This document shows, in pieces, positions 1-11,889 of a stretch of DNA of 64,000 nucleotides. The position numbers were made by a program, and so were the translations under genes. How positions within the stretch are numbered: the first letter of the stretch is position 1; the number at the start of each line of letters is the position of its first letter. The DNA is from Dreissena polymorpha (taxonomy: Eukaryota > Mollusca > Bivalvia > Myida > Dreissenidae), in NCBI RefSeq assembly GCF_020536995.1, contig NC_068357.1, positions 60,248,123-60,312,122 of the forward strand, written 5' to 3'. A model generated the notes under the pieces. It was not told the DNA's origin, searched no databases, and saw only the letters and a program-made list of their open reading frames with translations.

Positions 1-1857
1 CTTTAAAAATCTACTTGTCCATAAACATTGGGCCTAGGGCTACCAAATTTGGAATGTAGTGACATCTTATAGTCCTCTACCAAGTTTGTTCAAATTATGC
101 CCCTGGGATCAAGCTTGACCCTGCCCCGAGGGTCACAAAATTGAACATATGCTTATATAAGGCCTATTGTGGGAAAACTTTCAAAATCTTCTCATCCATA
201 ACCATTGGGCCTAGGGCTATCAAATTTGGTATGTAGAGACATCTAATAGTCGTCTACCAAATTTCTTCAAATTATGCCCCTGGGGTCAAATTTGACCCTG
301 CCCCGGGGGATCACAAAATTGAACATATGCTTATATAAGGCCTATTTTGTGAAAACTTTCAAAATCTTTCTGTCCTTAACCATCGGGCCTAGGGCTATCA
401 AATTTGGTATGTAGTGACATCTAATAGTCCTCTACCAAATTTGTTCAAATTTTATCCCTTGGGTCAAATTTGACCCTGCCCCAGGGGGTCACGAAATTGA
501 ACATATGATTATATAAGGCCTATTTTGTGAAAACTTAAAAAATCTTCCTGTCCATAACCATTCGGCCTAGGGCAATCAAATTTGGTATGTAGTGACATCT
601 TATAGTCCTCTACCAAATGTGTTCAAATTTTATCCCTGGGGTCAAATTTGAACCTGCCCCGGGGGTCACAAAATTGAACATATGCTTATATAATGCCTAT
701 TTTGTGAAAACTTAAAAAAAATTCTTGTCCATAACCATTAGGCCTAGGGCTACACAATTTGGTATGTAGTGACATTGTATAGTCCTCTACTTAGTTTATT
801 CAAATTATGTCCCAGGAGTCAAATTTGACCCTGCCCTGGGGGCCACAAAATCAATTATATGCTTATATAGTACCTATTTTGTGAAAACTTTACAAATCTT
901 TCTGTCCTTAACCATAAGGCATAGGGCTACCAAATTTGGTATGTAGTGACATCATCTTATAGTTCTCTTCCAAGTTTGTTCAAATTATGCCCCTTGGGTC
1001 AAATTTGACCCTGCCCTTGGGGTCACAAAACTGAACATACGCTTATTTAGGGCCTATTTTGTGAAAACTTTAAAAGTCTTTTGTTCATAACCATTGAACC
1101 TAGGGCTACACAATTTGGTATGTAGTGACATTGTATAGTCCTCTACTTAGTTTATTCAAATTATGTCCCAGGAGTCAAATTTGACCCTGCCCTGGGGGCC
1201 ACAAAATCGATTATATGCTTATATAGTGCCTATTTTGTGAAAACTTTACAAATCTTTCTGTCCTTAACCATAAGGCATAGGGCTACCAAATTTGGTATGT
1301 AGTGACATCATCTAATAAACCTCTACCAAATTTGTTCAAATAATGCCTCTGGGGTCAACTTTGACCCTGCCCTGGGGGGTCACAAAATTGAATTAACGCT
1401 TATAAAGCTCCTATTTTGTGAAATCTTCTTGTCGAAAACCATGCAGACTATGGCTACCAAATTTGTTATGCAGTAACATCTTATAGTCCTCTACCAAGTT
1501 TGTTCAAATTATGCCCTTTGGGTCAAATTTGACCCTGAACCCGCGGGTCACAAAATTGAACATTATATACGCTTATAGCTTGCTTATTTTGTGAAAACTT
1601 TAAAAATATTCTTGTCCTTAACTCTAGGACCTAGGGCTACCATATTTTGTATGTACATGTAGTGAGATATAGTAGTCCTCTACAAGGTTTGCTCAAATTA
1701 TGCCCCTGGGGTTAAATTTGACCCAGCCCAGGGGGTCACAAAAGTGTACATGTGCTTAAATAGGGCCTATATTTAAGTATTTGCACATGCAGAGAATATT
1801 TGTTTCAGCCTTTTTTCAGCAGTGGAGTGATATAGGGCCATCATGGCCCTCTTGTTT
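1..1857 (-). repeat. Composite tandem-repeat element, ~178-bp units
   Basis: About ten units of 177-181 bp can be followed by the recurring block 'CCTAGGGCTACC' (near 20, 207, 385, 562, 740, 918, 1096, 1272, 1444 and 1627). Units carry alternating 'TTTGACCCTGCCC' and 'TATGCCCCTGGGGTC' blocks. The array ends at 1834-1857 in a palindrome whose reverse complement begins ACAAGAGGGCCATGATGG, the head type used by other composite elements here, so I read the element on the minus strand with its head at 1857. Its other end lies beyond the left edge. No coding potential is seen. The layout matches the bivalve 'pearl' type; that assignment is inference. Confidence 0.8.
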
Positions 1858-1859
1858 TC

Positions 1860-2230
1860 TTTTACCCTACAATGGACCAGTTTCAAACTCAGCCAAGAAG
1901 AACAAATGTTATGGAAATGTTTGATAAACATTGGGCAAATGTGTCTGGCAGTGGTCACAAGCTATTCTTTAATCTGCCCTGCCAGTAGTTTTTAACAACA
2001 GGTGACCCAGGTGTAAACTAGGACGAGATATTATCAAGACAAATCTTTAAAATGTAATGACCAGGTTTCATGAAGAAATAAATAACAATAACATATAAAT
2101 AACAATAACAGTGGCCTCTAGAGTGTTCAAAAATATTAATGATGCAAAAGGAACAACAGAAAAAAAGGCTTTTCATTTTAAATCTGTTGATAAACATTCA
2201 AGTTTAACAGAAACTTTGGTTCTGCAAATT
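1860..2230. repeat. Diverged monomer remnants of a composite repeat
   Basis: The phrases 'CAGTTTCAAACTCAGCC' and 'GTGGCCTCTAGAGTGTTC' recur in the 42-51 kb repeats. Here they are interrupted and no clear ends can be given. No gene is seen. Confidence 0.45.
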
Positions 2231-2261
2231 ATTAATTGGGGGTCAAAGTACAACTAAACTA

Positions 2262-2425
2262 GAGTTTAAGGTGCTCGGCTGTGAAAGCTTGTCAGAATTT
2301 TTTTATTTTTTTTAGAGGTCACAGGGACCTTGACCTTTGACCTAGTGACCCAAAATGGGTGTGGCGTGCAGAACTCTGTGACAATACCTTGGGTTTTCTC
2401 TGAAAACAGCCTCGCTAATAAAAAC
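2262..2425 (+). repeat. Short composite element, partial copy
   Basis: It holds 'GTGCTCGGCTGTGAAAGCTT', a cluster of TGACCT motifs, and a tail 'GGGTTTTCTCTGAAAACAGC' that can fold (GTTTTC/GAAAAC). The same order is seen at 4727-4997. The head of this copy is missing or diverged. Confidence 0.6.
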
Positions 2426-2427
2426 TA

Positions 2428-3983
2428 GAGCTTTGTCACAGACGTGATGTATACCCCCACGTGCCGCATTGACACAGACTATTTTGCATGCTGTCTTCAC
2501 AAAACAAGAGAATCTAATTTATGGCAATTTTTAAGAATTATTAAGCCATTATCATTTATAGCAATTTTGACCTTTGAACTCTTGAATTCTTCCACATGAC
2601 ACGCCATCCAATGACTGTGAACAAAATAAATGTACAGTCATTTTAAAATCTCACAATGAATGACATAGTTATGGTCCAGAAAAGATCATTGCCATTTTTG
2701 ACCTTTGAACTCAAAGTGTGACCTTGACCTTGGAGATATCGACGTAATTCTTTCGCGCGACACACCGTCCAATGATGGTGAACTAATGTGCCAAATGATT
2801 TTAAAATCTCACAATAAACAACATAATTATGGCCGGGACAAGCTCATTTATGGCCATTTTTGACCTTTGAACTCAAAGTGTGACCTTGACCTTGGAGATA
2901 TCGACATAATTCTTTCGCACGACACACCGTCCAATGATGATGAACAAATGTGCCGAAGTATTTTAAAATCTCACAATAAACGACATAGTTATGTCCCGGA
3001 CAAGCTCATTTATTGCCATTTTTTACCTTTGAACTCAAAGTGTGACCTTGACCTTGGAGATATCAACGTAATTCTTTCGTGTGACACGCCGTTCAATGAT
3101 GGTGAACACATGTGCCTAATGATTATAAAATCTCACAATTAACGACATAGTTATAGCCCGGACAAGTTCATTTATGGCCATTTTTGACCTTTGAACTCAA
3201 AGTGTGACCTTGACCTTGGAGATATCGACGTAATTCTTTAGCGTGACACACCGTCCAATGATGGTGAACAAATGTGCTAAATGATTTTTAATTCTCACAA
3301 TGAACAGCATAGTTATGGCCCGGACAAGCTCATTTATGGCCATTTTTGACCTTTGAAATTTAAGTGTGACCTTTACCTTGAAGATATCGACGTAATTCTT
3401 TCGCGCAACACACTGTTCAATGATGGTGAACAAATGTGCCAAATGATTTTAAAATCTTACAATGAATGACATAGTTATGGCACAGACAAGTTAATTTATG
3501 ATCTTTGAACACAAAGTATGACCTTGACCTTGGAGATATTGACGTAATTCTTTTGCGCGACACACCGTCCAATCATGGTGAACAAATTTGCCAAATAATT
3601 TTAAAATCTCGCTATAAATGACAAAGTTATGGCCCGGACAAGCATTTGACCTTTGAACTCCAAGTGTGACATTGACATTGGAGATATCAACGTACTTTTT
3701 TCACAGGACACACCGTCCCATGATGGTGAACAAATCTAAGTCATTTAAAAAACTAACAAAAAATGACATAGTTATGGTCCAGACAAACATTCGGTTTAAA
3801 ACACTCTTAAGTGACCCCTTGACCTAGTTTTTTACCTGGCATGATCCATATTCAAACTTGACCTAGATATCATCTAGATACAACTTGTGACCAAGTTTGG
3901 TGAAGATCAGATGAAATTTCGGGACAGACCGACAGACAAAGTGACTCCTATATAGCCCCCATTACCAGTAATGGGTGTATAAT
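2428..3983 (+). repeat. Composite element with ~158-bp tandem core
   Basis: The head starts near 'CTAGAGCTTTGTCACAGACG'. About seven or eight units follow, each with 'TTTGACCTTTGAACTC', 'GACCTTGACCTTGGAGATAT' and 'CACACCGTCCAATGATGG'. The tail has 'GACAGACCGACAGACAAAG' and a hairpin CCCATTAC-CA-GTAATGGG at about 3957-3976. Open frames inside it are produced by the unit repeating without stops and do not look like a gene. Confidence 0.8.
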
Positions 3984-4726
3984 GAGTCATCAAATGGTGT
4001 TTGCGGGTTGTAATTTTTTTTAAAGATAATGTTGAAACATAATTATTATGTGCACATGATGAAATTGTATGTAATGTGTGCACTATCAATTAAATGTACT
4101 GTAGTACAGTTGAAGCTAATATTTGTCCAGTTCAAAGTTTGATTAAATGCACAATTGTTTGTTCAATTAATATTTCTGGGAGAATGCATCATGTGTTATT
4201 GTTGCTTGTAAACTGGTTGTAGATATTGCTATTTATTTCATAATTTTTGTCAGAGCTTTAAAAGTTGTGCAATAAACTGTGATTGTTGTTTTATCTACAC
4301 TCAGAATTTATAATGGCAATCAAGTCAGGATATACGTGATAATAACATGATGAGGTTTTGTGTATATACCAACAACACAACAAAGAAAGTATTCTTATCT
4401 GTAATATCACCACTAGCTTCAAAGATATTCTTAAAACTACAAAACCAAGTAGACACATCAACAAATACATGTATTCATTAAAAACATTTTCGTCTCATTA
4501 TCAAAATTCAAAACAAAATTAGAATGAACAAGAAGTTCCTTCTAACAAACTTGTATTTTACATCCAAATATACTTTTTGCGCATACATGTACATTTGAAA
4601 GCACTTGATCATACTACATTTCAAATTACTACTTATTTTTTGGTCTGAATAACAGTCCAAAAAAAATATCTTAAGAAAACTTCTCAGTTATCAACTATTT
4701 TAAAACTACAGATGGAAAAAAATATT
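3984..4726. other. A+T-rich spacer, nothing recognised
   Basis: No exon, RNA gene or repeat with clear ends is visible. Confidence 0.5.
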
Positions 4727-4997
4727 TGAAGAAGAGCACCGCATAATGGGTGCCACGCTCGGCTGCGAAAGCTTGTCTTTTTCTTTTTTTTTAGAGGTCA
4801 CAGTGACCTTCACCTTTGACCTAGTGACCCAAAATGGGTGTGGTGTGTAGAACTCATCAAGGTGCATCTACATATGAATTTAAAAGTTGTATGTGGAAGC
4901 ACTTTAATTTTAGAGGTTTTAGCTAGATGCCGGCTAACGGCAGACGACGAGCAGGCTATGACAATACCTCGGGTTTTCTCAGAAAACAGCCTCGCTA
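4727..4997 (+). repeat. Short composite element
   Basis: The head reads AAGAGCACC-GCATAAT-GGGTGC, a small hairpin (GCACC/GGGTGC). One core unit follows with TGACCT-type motifs, then the tail hairpin GTTTTCT-CA-GAAAAC and the end 'GCCTCGCTAAAAA'. It is the cleaner copy of the element at 2262-2425. Confidence 0.65.
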
Positions 4998-6420
4998 AAA
5001 ACTGCTGAATATTTGAAAACCGAAATACAGATTGAATATTTGATTTTTATGTAAAGAAACTTCCAAAAATGTAAAAGTGCAAGTTCGCATTTTTGGTTTA
5101 GTGCAGATGACTTTCTTACACTTGTTTCAGTCATTGTTTGAACACAAGCCATTTTAATGAGAATTGATCCATTTTCACCTTTATATGTTAAAAATAAACA
5201 GAATTTTATGAGTCACTATTAAAACATATTTTTCAACCTAGATTTCTGTTTTCAACATCAACCTTTTTTTAAGAATGCTTGTTATTATTAAAAAGTAAAC
5301 CATAACTATCTTAAAAGTTTATGTCAAACCCAATAATATTTAAGTAGATAAACAACACAAAAACGAAAACAATTATTTGTCAATATTCTCATATACATGT
5401 ACAATGTATGCACCTCAATAAAAACCTTGAACAAATTCACAACTCCAAATAATAAATAAAACAATAGTTTATTGCTAAAACTTTCCTGTAATCTGTAAAA
5501 CCTAATGCCTTTGAAATGTGTGTTCTACCTTAAGAACACTTAAAAATATGATAGCCAGGTATATTTTGTGCTTTCAGTGATTTTTTTTGCTTTTATTTGT
5601 TACAGCCTGTGCCATTTGAATAGGGAAAATTAGCGCGATAAACCATAACATTGGGAAAAATAGTGTGATAAAGCATGAAATTGGGAAAAATTTAGCATAA
5701 ATTAATAAATATGATTATAAGTAACAGAATTAAAATTGTTTTTAAGAGCATGTTCAAAAGGGTTTTTCTAGCCATTTTGGGAAAAGGAATCTGGTCAAAT
5801 TGGGATTGTTTTAAATGATAAAAGTGGCAAATTTGGGAATTATCTTTCGACAAAAAGAACTCAATTCAAGTTATATATTTTGTAGGATGTTTAAATAAAA
5901 AGTTGAGATCTAGAGTTAAGAGACTTCTTTCTTTAAAAAAAAAATAATATATTTTTTTTGGGGGGGGGGGGGATTGGATTGTTTTAGGATATTTTGGTCA
6001 GTTTTTTGGGAAAAAACGTTGATTTTTGCGATTAGGAAGAAGCAGAAATCGGTGGTAATTTTTAGCAAAAAAAAACACTGGCTTTTAAGTATTTAATGTT
6101 AAAATCTGGACTTCTGTGTAAGTCTTTTCATTCAACATACAACAACATGAAAATTGCCACAAATATAACCATTAATATGGCTATTGTAATTTGTCTAACA
6201 AAAATTCATTCTCACTTAGAAAACAAAGAACTAAAGAAGTGAAATAAAATTCGAAAGACGGACAAAGCTTCAAAATAACACAAAGCAAATAACACATTCA
6301 TTTTAAATTGACAAAATATAAATTATGCTTACATCATTAATTTATAATACAGAACCATATTTGCGTTAAATTAACAAGGTGTTATAAAACATGTCATGAT
6401 GTAATTTCCCTTGATGTTAG
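4998..6420. other. Non-coding spacer with G-runs and 'GGGAAAA' phrases
   Basis: Between about 5600 and 6080 short phrases such as 'ATTGGGAAAAATAGTG' recur, and there is a run of about 14 G at 5960-5973. These resemble pieces near 40280-40350 and suggest an old repeat, but I cannot define ends. The rest is A+T-rich with no exon seen. Confidence 0.4.
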
Positions 6421-6439
6421 TGTGTGGAAACAAAATTTC

Positions 6440-6945
6440 TTGTTACAAGTCCTTGTGACCTTGACCTTTGAACTCTAATATCGAAATCAATTTTGTATCA
6501 TTACTTAGTTCTAAAACACAAGCATTCTACTAATAACGTAAAATGATCAAAGATCAAATAATTCTCTAGATATCAAGAAGAATTATGTTTCTGGATACAA
6601 ACTCATACTACTTTGATCTTCAATCTGGTGACCTCAAAATTCAAGGCAACTGTTGTTTCTCGTAAGTAACCAATACCCCAATTTTCATGAACTCAATATC
6701 ATAGTGTTTAAAATATCTTGCTTGAACAAATTATCAGTGACCAGTCCATGTTACCATTATCTTTGACTTTTGCGGCTCAGGAATCCTCCCAGTTTGTATA
6801 GTTGTAGCTTAAAGCATTCACTAGATATCATGCAGAAACGAAAGGTCTATGGACATATTGGACCGACAGACCTACAGACTGACAAATGCAAACAAATATT
6901 CCCCCTCTTGGAAGGGTGCAATATTTGTAACTTTATGGTAAAGAG
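6440..6945 (+). repeat. Diverged composite-repeat remnant
   Basis: It begins with 'CCTTGTGACCTTGACCTTTG' and ends with a 'GACCGACAGACC' segment and an imperfect hairpin CCCCCTCTTGGAAGGG, the order used at the ends of composite elements. The interior is strongly diverged. Confidence 0.5.
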
Positions 6946-6974
6946 TTCTAAGACATATGCAATGCACATTTAAT

Positions 6975-7515
6975 GTACCAGTAGTGCTGTTAAAATTTTA
7001 CTTTGGACTAAAAATGAAAAGCTACTAGTACTATTACATGTGTATACTTTTTAAAAAGACTGATGCTAACTTAATATAATGATATATAATTAAATGTAAA
7101 CCGTTGAAAAAGACGTTTATGTGGAGATATTTTTAAAATGTTCATTAATTTTAAAAGAAACACTATCTTATTTTCCACTTCATTGTCAAGTACTTTGAAG
7201 ATAAAAAAGAGACCAATATTTATTATTTTTAATTGTGTCATTATTCTAAACTCTTTAATTTTTTTAATCCTGAGCGAAGCAATTCCTATAATGTTCAATA
7301 CTGTTTTTCAAAAATGAAAAAATATTCAAATAAACTATTACATTTGCACTTGGTTAACTTTTGTTCAAAAAGGCATGGTGCATTGTATCATTGGTTTATA
7401 TTTGACACATACACATGTATTAAGCTTTTCTCCTACATGAATTCTGAGTCAACGTGAACTATCGCTCTAATGCACATCATTAATACCATAATAATTCAAT
7501 ACAATTAACTTGCAC
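6975..7515. other. 3' flank of the SOCS-like gene
   Basis: This A+T-rich segment probably includes the 3' untranslated region of the minus-strand SOCS-like gene. A minus-strand AATAAA (TTTATT on plus at about 7219-7224) is a possible polyadenylation signal. Confidence 0.4.
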
Positions 7516-8652
7516 TTAATATTGATTTTCCCCAATCCATCCTTTCAGTTTTTTTGGCAATGGCAAATGCTGAATGTGATCGTAACGTGTGTATTGGCGT
7601 ATAACAAATCTGCACAAATATTGCAATGACCTAACCTGTGTAAAGCGTGAAACAGGTTTTGTAAGTCTAACTGGGTAAATAGGGGGACTCGGGCAGCCAC
7701 GTCTAGAGTAACTACAAATTCCAGTCTGAGGATCATTCATTGAATTTTGAATAAGGTCCACAATGGATGGGTACCCTTCTGTATCCGGCTGTGCATCAAA
7801 TATGAATTTGCCATTACAATGTTCAATACGAGTATGAAGAGTTTTTCCATAGGAACGAAAACTAAGACTTAACAAGTATCGTTCATCCGAACTGTCACGA
7901 ACTAAGAAAGCACCATCTGGTTGTCCATTTAATTTTCTCTCTGCTTCTCGACGTGTAATTGGACCCCAGTACCAACCGAAGTTGGACAACCTGAACAGTT
8001 CGTGTGTGAGACTCCATGTTTTAGGCCCTTCCGAGATAATAGCACCTTCATGTATTGATGTGTGATAACTGTGAACGCTCATTGCGGGATTTGAGCCTCT
8101 AGTTCCATTGGCATGGCACACTGCTTGAATCTGAAACTGGTTTGATAAAATGGCACCAGGAGACCTGTTGGTTATTTTACGGGTATCTCTGTTTTCAGTG
8201 GACAATCCACATGAACAAATGTTACTGGATGTCTGAAAAACAGAGATGTCCTTTGACTTGCAGCTTGCTTTTTCTACACTTGAGGAAGCATCATTCCTAT
8301 CCCTGTTATACCACATGTTCTCGTCTGCAAGTTTCTTTTGCAACAAATTAAGATCCAAACTTTCAGCACTTTGAGAGGAATTGGAATTAGACGGTTTTGA
8401 ACACAAATTAATCCTGCACTTTTTCGTCTGTTTCTGCTTTTTATTAGGTGATTTCGGTTTTAAATTCGCTATGTGAGGCGTCCTCTCCTCATCTAAAGAT
8501 TTTCTGTTGAAATTTGACTGAAATCTCCTTCGCAGCTTCCAAAACAAACTCATCTTTTCCTTCTTTTTGACTGAATCATTCTGCTTATTTCCCAACTCCT
8601 GTGAGCAACTCAACTGCGAAATTGCCAGTGACTCACTTCTCATGTTTGACAT
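7516..8652 (-). CDS. Suppressor of cytokine signalling, SOCS6/SOCS7 type
   Basis: A 378-residue protein in a single coding exon. Proteins of this family bind phosphotyrosine with an SH2 domain and recruit a Cullin-RING ubiquitin ligase through a C-terminal SOCS box, damping receptor and JAK-STAT signalling in the cytoplasm. The SH2 domain starts near residue 227 with WYWGPITRREAERKL; the phosphotyrosine-binding Arg is in FLVRDSSDERYLLSLSF (about residue 252). The SOCS box follows from about 336 (SLQYLCRFVIRQYTR...LPLPKKLKGW). The phrasing is closest to vertebrate SOCS6/7, which are also encoded in one main exon but are longer (over 500 residues), so the N-terminal part is short. It is basic and Ser/Asn-rich, with FWKLRRRFQ near residue 38. 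I chose the ATG at 8652 (context AAAATGT); the frame stays open to 8685 but has no ATG there. The symbol is withheld because SOCS6 and SOCS7 cannot be separated here. Confidence 0.95.
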   Translation of the reverse strand: MSNMRSESLAISQLSCSQELGNKQNDSVKKKEKMSLFWKLRRRFQSNFNRKSLDEERTPHIANLKPKSPNKKQKQTKKCRINLCSKPSNSNSSQSAESLDLNLLQKKLADENMWYNRDRNDASSSVEKASCKSKDISVFQTSSNICSCGLSTENRDTRKITNRSPGAILSNQFQIQAVCHANGTRGSNPAMSVHSYHTSIHEGAIISEGPKTWSLTHELFRLSNFGWYWGPITRREAERKLNGQPDGAFLVRDSSDERYLLSLSFRSYGKTLHTRIEHCNGKFIFDAQPDTEGYPSIVDLIQNSMNDPQTGICSYSRRGCPSPPIYPVRLTKPVSRFTQVRSLQYLCRFVIRQYTRYDHIQHLPLPKKLKGWIGENQY

Positions 8653-8854
8653 TTTAGCAAAAAATGACTTCTCATAAAACAACACTGATTATGTCAAACG
8701 ATCTATAAATAATAACGGCATGACAACAGAACCTCTGAACAAAGTATATGAAAAACTGTCCCCACGACTAAATACCATGACATTTAAGGTCTCATAATCT
8801 ACATTATCCGTGTAGAAGTAGAAATTTGATGATTTTTGTGTTGGATCACAAATT

Positions 8855-8900
8855 CTTAACGCACGACGCATGCGTAATTGCTTTATTTACTTCCGGAAAT
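8855..8900 (-). promoter_or_regulatory. Likely promoter of the SOCS-like gene
   Basis: About 215-245 bp upstream of the start codon lie CGCATGCG (8867-8874, like an NRF1 half-palindrome) and ACTTCCGG (8889-8896; CCGGAAGT on the minus strand, the ETS/GABP core). There is no TATA box at a useful distance. Such pairs are typical of broadly expressed animal promoters; use here is inference. Confidence 0.45.
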
Positions 8901-9061
8901 ATGCAACAAATATTTGCGCTATGAAATTTTTGTTCATAATGAACAAATCTAAAATATATATATATATATATAAATAACATTTATTTAATGTTAATGCTAA
9001 TATTTTTAAGAAATTATTTGTGCATGCGTTTTTGTAAAGACATTTTTAAACAAAGTAATAA

Positions 9062-9120
9062 GAACAATCGTGATACATCGGCTATCTCGGAAATAAATCG
9101 TCTGCTGATCCAGAGTGTAT
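9062..9120 (-). repeat. ~60-bp segment shared with the region upstream of the PfpI-like gene
   Basis: The segment matches the reverse complement of about 60226-60294 almost base for base ('CGGCTATCTCGG', 'AATAAATCGTCTGCTGATCC'), except for an 11-bp insertion in the other copy. Both copies lie 0.4-0.5 kb upstream of a host gene in the same orientation relative to that gene. The copy here is also the first stretch of the open frame of the neighbouring SWIM/Ulp1 remnant. Confidence 0.7.
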
Positions 9121-10674
9121 TAAGAAAAAATTGAGGTTACGTTCAACTAAACCTCTAGCAATTAAAGTAATTGAAGAAAATAACATAGTTTAAGTGCCGC
9201 AAATGGGGGCATTTATGGTACAGGGAGTAAACGGTACCAAGTATTCCTTTAAACTGATTCCAAAAGAATCGTGCACGTGTCCATCGACAAGTAGGTGTTA
9301 TCATATAATTTCAGCGATGATGGTAATCGGTATGCCACAACCGGATGACAAAAAAGTTAACAATTTAACACAACTTAGGCGAAACTGTCGTACCAAAATA
9401 AGTAACAAATGCGGAACTAAAAGGGGAAGAAAGGGTGATGACGATATTCAAGTCAATGCGGCTCCGGATTCTATAATTTAAAATAGTTCAAAAAAGACAT
9501 GCTAACGTCCTCCATTACACCTAATAATGCCGCAAAACAAACCGTTATTGTTCGTAGATCGTTATTTGACGCCTCAACGCTAAAATCATTCATTAAAACG
9601 CCTTATTCCACAAGTGGAAATAAAAGAAAACGTGAGTTATCCCCTACAGAAGACCCATGTAAATTTAAGAAAATACCTGACCTGTCAATTATACACGAAA
9701 TAAATGAATGCATTGAATTGAGCGACCGTCGAAATGATAGCGTGATAGAATTTTGCGAAAATGATGTTAAACTAGCAAATGATGATAAACAATTTTTAAC
9801 AGTTCAAGAAAAACCTCTTACACAGATAGAATCGATTAACACATGTATTGATATCAGCGACCGTCGCGATAGCAGTCCACATCAAATCATTTTATGGTGG
9901 AACGAAAACCTCAAATTAAACGTAAATGACAAAAATGGCATTACAAACAACGAAAACTACATTCTCAGCATATGGAGGCAGCCAATAAGCTTTAAAGAAA
10001 TCAATTCGGTAATGATATTGGCGGCCTTCAATTACCCGAGAAGGTCCCATAACAAGACAACAAAAAAATGGGTAACGCATATTCCCTTAAAACCAATTAA
10101 TAAAAACCTGTCGTGTCAGATCCATCACACCCACAACGATCATTGGGTAACATCTTTCGAACACAAAAATAAAATTTATTTACTTGACAGTTTAGGCAAT
10201 ACAAGACCCGATGATAATATTATTCCTGATGGTCTGAAAATACAATTGGCGCAAATTTATGGTGAAGGCGAAGACAAAATTAATATCATAGTTACGTCAG
10301 TGCAAAAACAAGATAATTCCGTCGATTGTGGTCTTTATGCAATTGCGCACGCAACATCTTTGTGTTTTAGGCAAAAACCTTGTTTTGATTTGATATTTAA
10401 TTCCTTAAAATTAAGAGAACATCTTTTGTCTTGTTTAGATTCCGAACATATGATTGAATTTCCAACAACCAGTAAAACTATCAGTGTTTGACGCAAAAAT
10501 AAATCCAAGTCAATAACAATTGATTTATATTGTATTTGTAATTTACCATCACGTGTAGGAGATCAAGTTCAATGCGACAAATGCTCAAACTGGTTTCACA
10601 AGCAATGTGTTCATGCACCATCGGACATTTCTAATATTGATGTGCAATTTGTTTGCCCAAATTGCAACATGTAA
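9074..10674 (+). pseudogene. Transposon-like SWIM finger / Ulp1 protease / PHD finger remnant
   Basis: Three domains lie in order. A SWIM-type zinc-binding motif (CTCPSTSRCYH, about 9272-9304) is followed by a Ulp1/SENP-type (C48) cysteine protease within 9499-10491: His in NDHW (residue 215 of that frame), Asp in YLLDSL (230), Gln in KQDNSVDCG (271) and Cys 277 form the expected catalytic set. A PHD finger follows at about 10534-10671 (CICNLPS, CDKCSNWFHKQC, CPNC). SWIM plus Ulp1 points to a MULE-like DNA transposon gene; Ulp1 proteases have been captured by some plant MULEs. No transposase core or terminal repeats were recognised. The coding stretch is broken in about three places, so I call it a remnant, although the protease part alone is fully open for 330 codons. 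A host-used protease fragment cannot be excluded. Confidence 0.7.
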
Positions 10675-11245
10675 TAACTTCTATTATATAAAAACATAAT
10701 ACGGGATAAATAGCAATGTATGACTCATTTTTTATTATATGTTATACATTTATATTGTGTACCATATATTTAATTACACTTTTTATTATAAAGTATTTTT
10801 ATTATTTTTATTTTTATTATATGTATTTATATTATGTACCATATATATAATTACACTTTCCGGCCAAAATACCGGTGTATGTCCTGTTTTTTTATTAAAT
10901 AAGTAATTACTTTTTATTATAATTATCTAATTTTTCATCATGTAATAACTTCTATTGTAAAAAAACATAATACGGGATAAATAGCAATGTATGACTCATT
11001 TTTTTATTATATGTATTTATATTATGTACCATATATTTAATTACACTTTCCGGCAAAAATACCGGTGTATGTCCTGTTTTTTTAAATATATAATTACTTT
11101 CTATTATAATTATCTATTTTTTGCAACATGTAATAACTTCCATTATATAAAAACATAATACGGGATAAATAGCAATGTATGACTCATATTTTATTATATT
11201 TATTTATATAATGTACCATATATTTAATTACACTTGCTTCAAAAT
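10665..11245 (+). repeat. Tandem triplication of the 3' end of the Ulp1/PHD remnant
   Basis: The block 'CATGTAATAACTTC' followed by 'ACATAATACGGGATAAATAG' and 'CAATGTATGACTCAT' occurs near 10669, 10938 and 11128. The first copy contains the last codons of the PHD reading frame, so the unit duplicated the very end of the coding region together with its A+T-rich 3' flank. 'CCGGTGTATGTCCTG' occurs in two of the spacers. Confidence 0.8.
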
Positions 11246-11870
11246 TTAATTTATTGTTTATATAAGTGACGATTTCGGCCTATTTTTTTTCAAAATTTGG
11301 CTCTTACAAGAGGTGGCCTCCACATGGCAAGAGCTGGGCAACATATTCATTTTGTTGGCAAACTACCTCATGTATATTTAGAGAGAAATTGAATAGTATT
11401 CTGCTTTTTGTTTAAACTTAAGTCAATATCTAACGAAGTTATTATTTACTAAATACATATATATTCAGTAGCCTAAAAAATACTATTGTGCTTTATATTT
11501 AAACTTAAATAAATTAATATTTACTTTCAAATCTTCCAGTGCCAAAACATAACGCGAGAACAATTACAAAACAATTGTTCAATAACAATCCATATCGTCT
11601 CCTATTTCCTTCTTTGTTCATATCATCCGCTCTTTACGATAATCCTTCTTTGTCTATATTGTCCGCTCTTTACTTTATACGCTATATCATCCGCTCTTTT
11701 ATCCGCCTTTTAGCATGCCCCACCTAACGAGTCTTGCTTTTTTGTTGGCCGAGTTGTTACGATTAGAGTGTTATTAAGAAAAGTGATCAGTATGTTATAG
11801 AAAGTTATATAGATCTTAAGAGCTATAAACTTCGGAACAATCTTGCAACGATTTTAAGTACAATATCATG
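11246..11870. other. Spacer before the LINE remnant
   Basis: A+T-rich, with no convincing exon. The 3' part may be the diverged start of the LINE remnant that follows. Confidence 0.35.
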
Positions 11871-11889
11871 TGAAATGTATTATTATGCG

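Noticed and set aside
1-1780. CRISPR-like array
   Set aside because: The repeats are ~178 bp and directly adjacent with no unique spacers, in an animal genome.
2867-3142. 91-codon open frame with an internally repeated peptide (SKCDLDLGDI)
   Set aside because: It is two units of a 158-bp tandem repeat read in one frame. The repeat is a non-coding composite core, and other units are open on the other strand.
8142-8351. Plus-strand open frame opposite the SOCS-like gene
   Set aside because: A shadow of the coding exon on the other strand; the minus frame has the SH2 and SOCS box.
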